A DNA stretch of 13,519 nucleotides from Acidobacteriota bacterium (lineage in GTDB: Bacteria; Actinomycetota; Acidimicrobiia; Spongiisociales; UBA5794): assembly GCA_022574065.1 (NCBI GenBank), contig JACZST010000019.1, forward strand, positions 1 to 13,519. The letters are read 5' to 3'. The translations under genes were made by a program, and so were the position numbers. How positions within the stretch are numbered: the first letter of the stretch is position 1; each line of letters opens with the position of its first letter. The notes under the pieces were generated by a model, which worked only from the letters and a program-made list of their open reading frames with translations, ran no database searches and was not told the origin of the DNA. Positions 11,818 to 13,519 of the stretch are shown in pieces.

Positions 11818-12279
11818 TCAGTGGTGGTGTGGTTTCGAGTGAACGTGGCGGGCGCGTGCCCCTGAGGGTGCGCCGATGTGGGCTCCAGCCTCAATGGTCT
11901 GGCAGCGGTTGGGATCGGTGCAGTCGGCGGGATCGAGCCTCTTGGCACGTTCGGTGAGGGCAAGGAGCTCATCGTGGGTGCGGTGGAGGGTCTCGATGTG
12001 CCCGTCGAGATCCTCGAGATGCTGATCGAGGAGGTCGAGCACGTGGTGGCAGGTTGCCTCCCCTTGGCCGCGGAGATCCAGGATCGAAGCGATTTCGGTG
12101 AGGGTGAGGCCGGTGGCCTGGGCGTCGCGAACGAAACGGAGCCGGCCGACGGCTTCACCGCCGTAGTCGCGGTAACCGTTGGGGGCGCGATCGGGTGGGG
12201 GCAGGACCCCGATGTCCTCGTAGTAACGGATGGTCTTGGTGTTGACACCGATCTCTTGGGCAAGCTCTCCAATTTTCAT
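11818..12279 (-). CDS. MerR-family soft-metal-responsive regulator with His-rich tail
   Basis: 153 residues. The winged-helix domain is MKIGELAQEIGVNTKTIRYY followed by the DRAPNGYRDY wing; the dimerisation helix runs about residues 78-115; the metal loop is DPADCTDPNRCQTIE with C120 and C126. C77 in ATCHHV matches the position of the upstream ligand Cys in MerR/ZntR-type sensors, so a three-Cys site across the dimer is likely. The tail RARHVHSKPHHH may also bind metal. ATG at 12279 is the family start. It diverges from the DUF302 and ATPase genes and faces a MerR-type promoter at 12298-12329. Metal could be Cu, Zn, Cd or Hg; the short CX5C loop does not settle it. It is the intact paralogue of the truncated gene at 4585-4845. 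Confidence 0.92.
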   Translation of the reverse strand: MKIGELAQEIGVNTKTIRYYEDIGVLPPPDRAPNGYRDYGGEAVGRLRFVRDAQATGLTLTEIASILDLRGQGEATCHHVLDLLDQHLEDLDGHIETLHRTHDELLALTERAKRLDPADCTDPNRCQTIEAGAHIGAPSGARARHVHSKPHHH

Positions 12280-12297
12280 AAATCCATCATAACCCCC

Positions 12298-12329
12298 TTG
12301 ACATTCCATTCGGATGGAAGGTGTAGCTT
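12298..12329 (+). promoter_or_regulatory. MerR-type promoter with central dyad
   Basis: TTGACA (12298-12303) and TAGCTT (12324-12329) are 20 bp apart, longer than the normal 17 and typical of promoters that need MerR-family distortion of DNA. The spacer holds a perfect dyad TTCCAT-TCGG-ATGGAA (12304-12319). It directs transcription toward DUF302 and the P-type ATPase and would also control the divergent merR-like gene. Confidence 0.8.
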
Positions 12330-12346
12330 GTGACTTAGAGCACAAG
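12327..12346. promoter_or_regulatory. inverted repeat CTTGTG-N8-CACAAG, possible second operator
   Basis: Perfect 6-bp arms around eight bases, overlapping the -10 of the MerR-type promoter and running into the likely transcript start. It differs by one base from the TTGTGA-N6-TCACAA form seen perfectly at 2671-2688, so the same Rex/CRP-type factor could bind. A leader hairpin is the alternative. Confidence 0.4.
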
Positions 12347-12367
12347 ACCACCCACGGAGAACTGCAC

Positions 12368-12772
12368 ATGGACACGACGCGTTACGGGTTGAAAACCCTT
12401 ACCCCGCTGCCGATGGCAGCGGCTGAGACGATGGTTCGAGAGGCGCTCGCCGCCGAAGGATTCGGGATACTCACCGAGATCGACGTCGCCGAGACGCTGC
12501 GCGTCAAGCTGGGCGTGGAGCGGGGCCCCTATCTCATCCTCGGTGCATGCAACCCGAAGCTTGCCGCCCAGGCGCTCGAAGCAGAAGCGGATGTTGGCCT
12601 GCTGCTGCCGTGCAACGTCGTGCTCTATGAGAGCGACGAAGGGACTGTCGTCGCCGCCCTCGATCCGTCGACGATGGTCGAGCTCACCGGGAACCAGGGG
12701 CTGGAGCCGATCGCCAACGAAGCCAGGGCGAGCCTGGAGCGGGTAGTGGAGGCGCTCGGCGCGGCGGCCTGA
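12368..12772 (+). CDS. DUF302 protein
   Basis: 134 residues with the compact alpha/beta DUF302 fold through the whole length: YGLKTLTPLPMAAAETMVRE (strand then helix), EGFGILTEIDVAETLRVKLG, YLILGACNPKLAAQALEAEA, VGLLLPCNVVLYESDEGTVV and a final helix to ALGAAA. The sequence ILGACNPKLA and GLLLPCNVV, each with a Cys, are family landmarks; these could bind a ligand or metal. ATG at 12368 has GGAG 8 bases upstream. It is first in the operon driven by the MerR-type promoter, 45 bases before the YHS-HMA ATPase gene. DUF302 genes often accompany copper and other metal-export or sulfur genes; the biochemical role is not settled. Confidence 0.9.
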   Translation: MDTTRYGLKTLTPLPMAAAETMVREALAAEGFGILTEIDVAETLRVKLGVERGPYLILGACNPKLAAQALEAEADVGLLLPCNVVLYESDEGTVVAALDPSTMVELTGNQGLEPIANEARASLERVVEALGAAA

Positions 12773-12817
12773 AGGCCCCACCGAGAACCAAAGAACATTC
12801 GAGGGAAGGAAGTGATG

Positions 12818-13519
12818 ATGCGAGATCCGGTATGCGGAATGACGGTTGGCGACGGAGCCCTCACCGTAGAGGGTTACCCGGAGTACGGGTTCTGCTCGGG
12901 GCACTGCCATGACGCGTTCCTGGCCGAACCGTCCCGGTTCGAGGGGGAGTCTGCCGGGGGCGAAACGATGAGTAGGCAGGAACCCGCAGAAGGAGACGAC
13001 GAGCCCGCCTCCCCATCCGCCCCGGTGGTCGTCGCCGTGGCCACCGGCGGGTCGGAGACGGTGCAGCTGGCGGTCGAGGGCATGACCTGTGCGTCCTGCG
13101 TGGCGACCATCGAGAGAGCCCTCGGCGACGTGCCCGGTGTGCTCGAGGCGCGGGTCAACTTCGCCACCGAAGAGGCCACCGTGGACGTCGTGCCCGGCGC
13201 CGCACGCACCGCCGACCTCGTTGCCGCCGTCGACGCCGCCGGGTACCACGCCCGGCCCGTCGATGCCGATTCCGATGGCGATGAGGAACAGGCGGGGCGC
13301 GAGCGTCTGTATCGGACCCTGATGAGGAAGTTCTGGTTCGCCGCGGTGGTGGCGATACCGGTGATGTATTTTTCGTATCCAGAGCTATTCCCAGGCATTC
13401 CGGAGAAGGGTTCGACCGAGCTCAACCTCATCTGGGGCGCCATGGCGCTGGCGACGCTGGCGGTGATGGCATGGTCCGGTTCGCAGTTCTTCACCGGAGC
13501 GTGGGCGGCGTTCAAGCAC
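12818..13519 (+). CDS. P1B-type heavy-metal (probably copper) ATPase with N-terminal YHS and HMA domains, 5' part
   Basis: The first 234 residues; the gene leaves the window. Order: YHS domain at about 2-41 (RDPVCGMTVG and FCSGHCHDAF, with C6, C26, C30), a disordered acidic linker (about 42-80), an HMA domain at about 82-145 with the metal pair C91/C94 in EGMTCASC, a second linker, then helix 1 (about 172-186, FWFAAVVAIPVMYF) and helix 2 (about 204-222). The segment SGSQFFTGAWAAFKH matches the stretch after helix 2 of CopA-type pumps. The ion-selecting CPC motif and catalytic domains lie outside the window. ATG at 12818 has AAGGA 7 bases upstream; adjacent ATG 12815 is possible, and an internal ATG at 12968 would omit the YHS domain. 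Co-transcribed with DUF302 under MerR control. Confidence 0.93.
   Translation, partial: MRDPVCGMTVGDGALTVEGYPEYGFCSGHCHDAFLAEPSRFEGESAGGETMSRQEPAEGDDEPASPSAPVVVAVATGGSETVQLAVEGMTCASCVATIERALGDVPGVLEARVNFATEEATVDVVPGAARTADLVAAVDAAGYHARPVDADSDGDEEQAGRERLYRTLMRKFWFAAVVAIPVMYFSYPELFPGIPEKGSTELNLIWGAMALATLAVMAWSGSQFFTGAWAAFKH

Noticed and set aside
1..13519. CRISPR arrays, tRNA or rRNA genes, intact insertion sequences, phage genes
   Set aside because: No regularly spaced repeats, no cloverleaf or rRNA-like sequence, and no transposase or phage structural motif were found on either strand.

Overview
The window is GC-rich, high-GC3 DNA with GTG and TTG starts, purine-rich ribosome binding sites and CsoR, MerR, CBS-BON and SHOCT genes. 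This suggests an actinobacterium-like genome, perhaps a lineage outside the model genera, but the taxon is inference. No rRNA, tRNA, CRISPR array or intact insertion sequence was seen.

Layout. Bases 1-1002 (minus) hold an ABC transporter of the FtsX/MacB/LolD type: permease N-terminus, ATPase and a possible 32-residue leader ORF. Bases 1003-1562 have no intact gene, only a start-less coding-like frame and inverted repeats. Bases 1563-2535 (minus) carry a CBS-CBS-BON protein followed by a 5'-truncated DUF411 remnant. A divergent control region at 2536-2706 has two boxes resembling DosR/DevR sites and a perfect TTGTGA-N6-TCACAA palindrome (Rex- or CRP-type). It precedes a two-helix membrane protein (2707-3402) with a strong hairpin terminator. 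Bases 3476-5163 are a decayed zone: one small two-helix membrane protein is intact, surrounded by start-less frames, a MerR gene cut short at its C-terminus, and a response-regulator receiver fragment lacking both ends.

Bases 5164-9825 (minus) are one very long pyruvate:ferredoxin oxidoreductase (about 1553 residues, some 350 more than usual). Upstream is a SHOCT membrane protein (9995-10279) with another DosR-like box about 125 bp before it. From 10705 on the plus strand come a tiny Phe/Gly-rich hydrophobic ORF, then, behind another DosR-like box, a tight three-gene cluster: a cysteine protein built from two copies of CX2C-X12-CX4C, a small membrane protein and a CsoR-family repressor in which the copper-binding His is Tyr. 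The right end is a metal-resistance locus: a MerR regulator diverges from a DUF302 gene and a YHS-HMA P-type ATPase (cut by the window edge), with a MerR-type promoter of 20-bp spacing between them.

Together the genes suggest a redox/hypoxia and soft-metal or thiol stress island. The most interesting signal is that exact copies of the palindrome GGGNC-N4-GNCCC occur only three times by my reading of the window, each time in a gap before a gene (CBS-BON/membrane protein, SHOCT protein, Cys-rich/CsoR-like operon). This points to a DosR-like regulon, and a truncated NarL/DevR-type receiver lies in the same window. The regulon assignment is inference.
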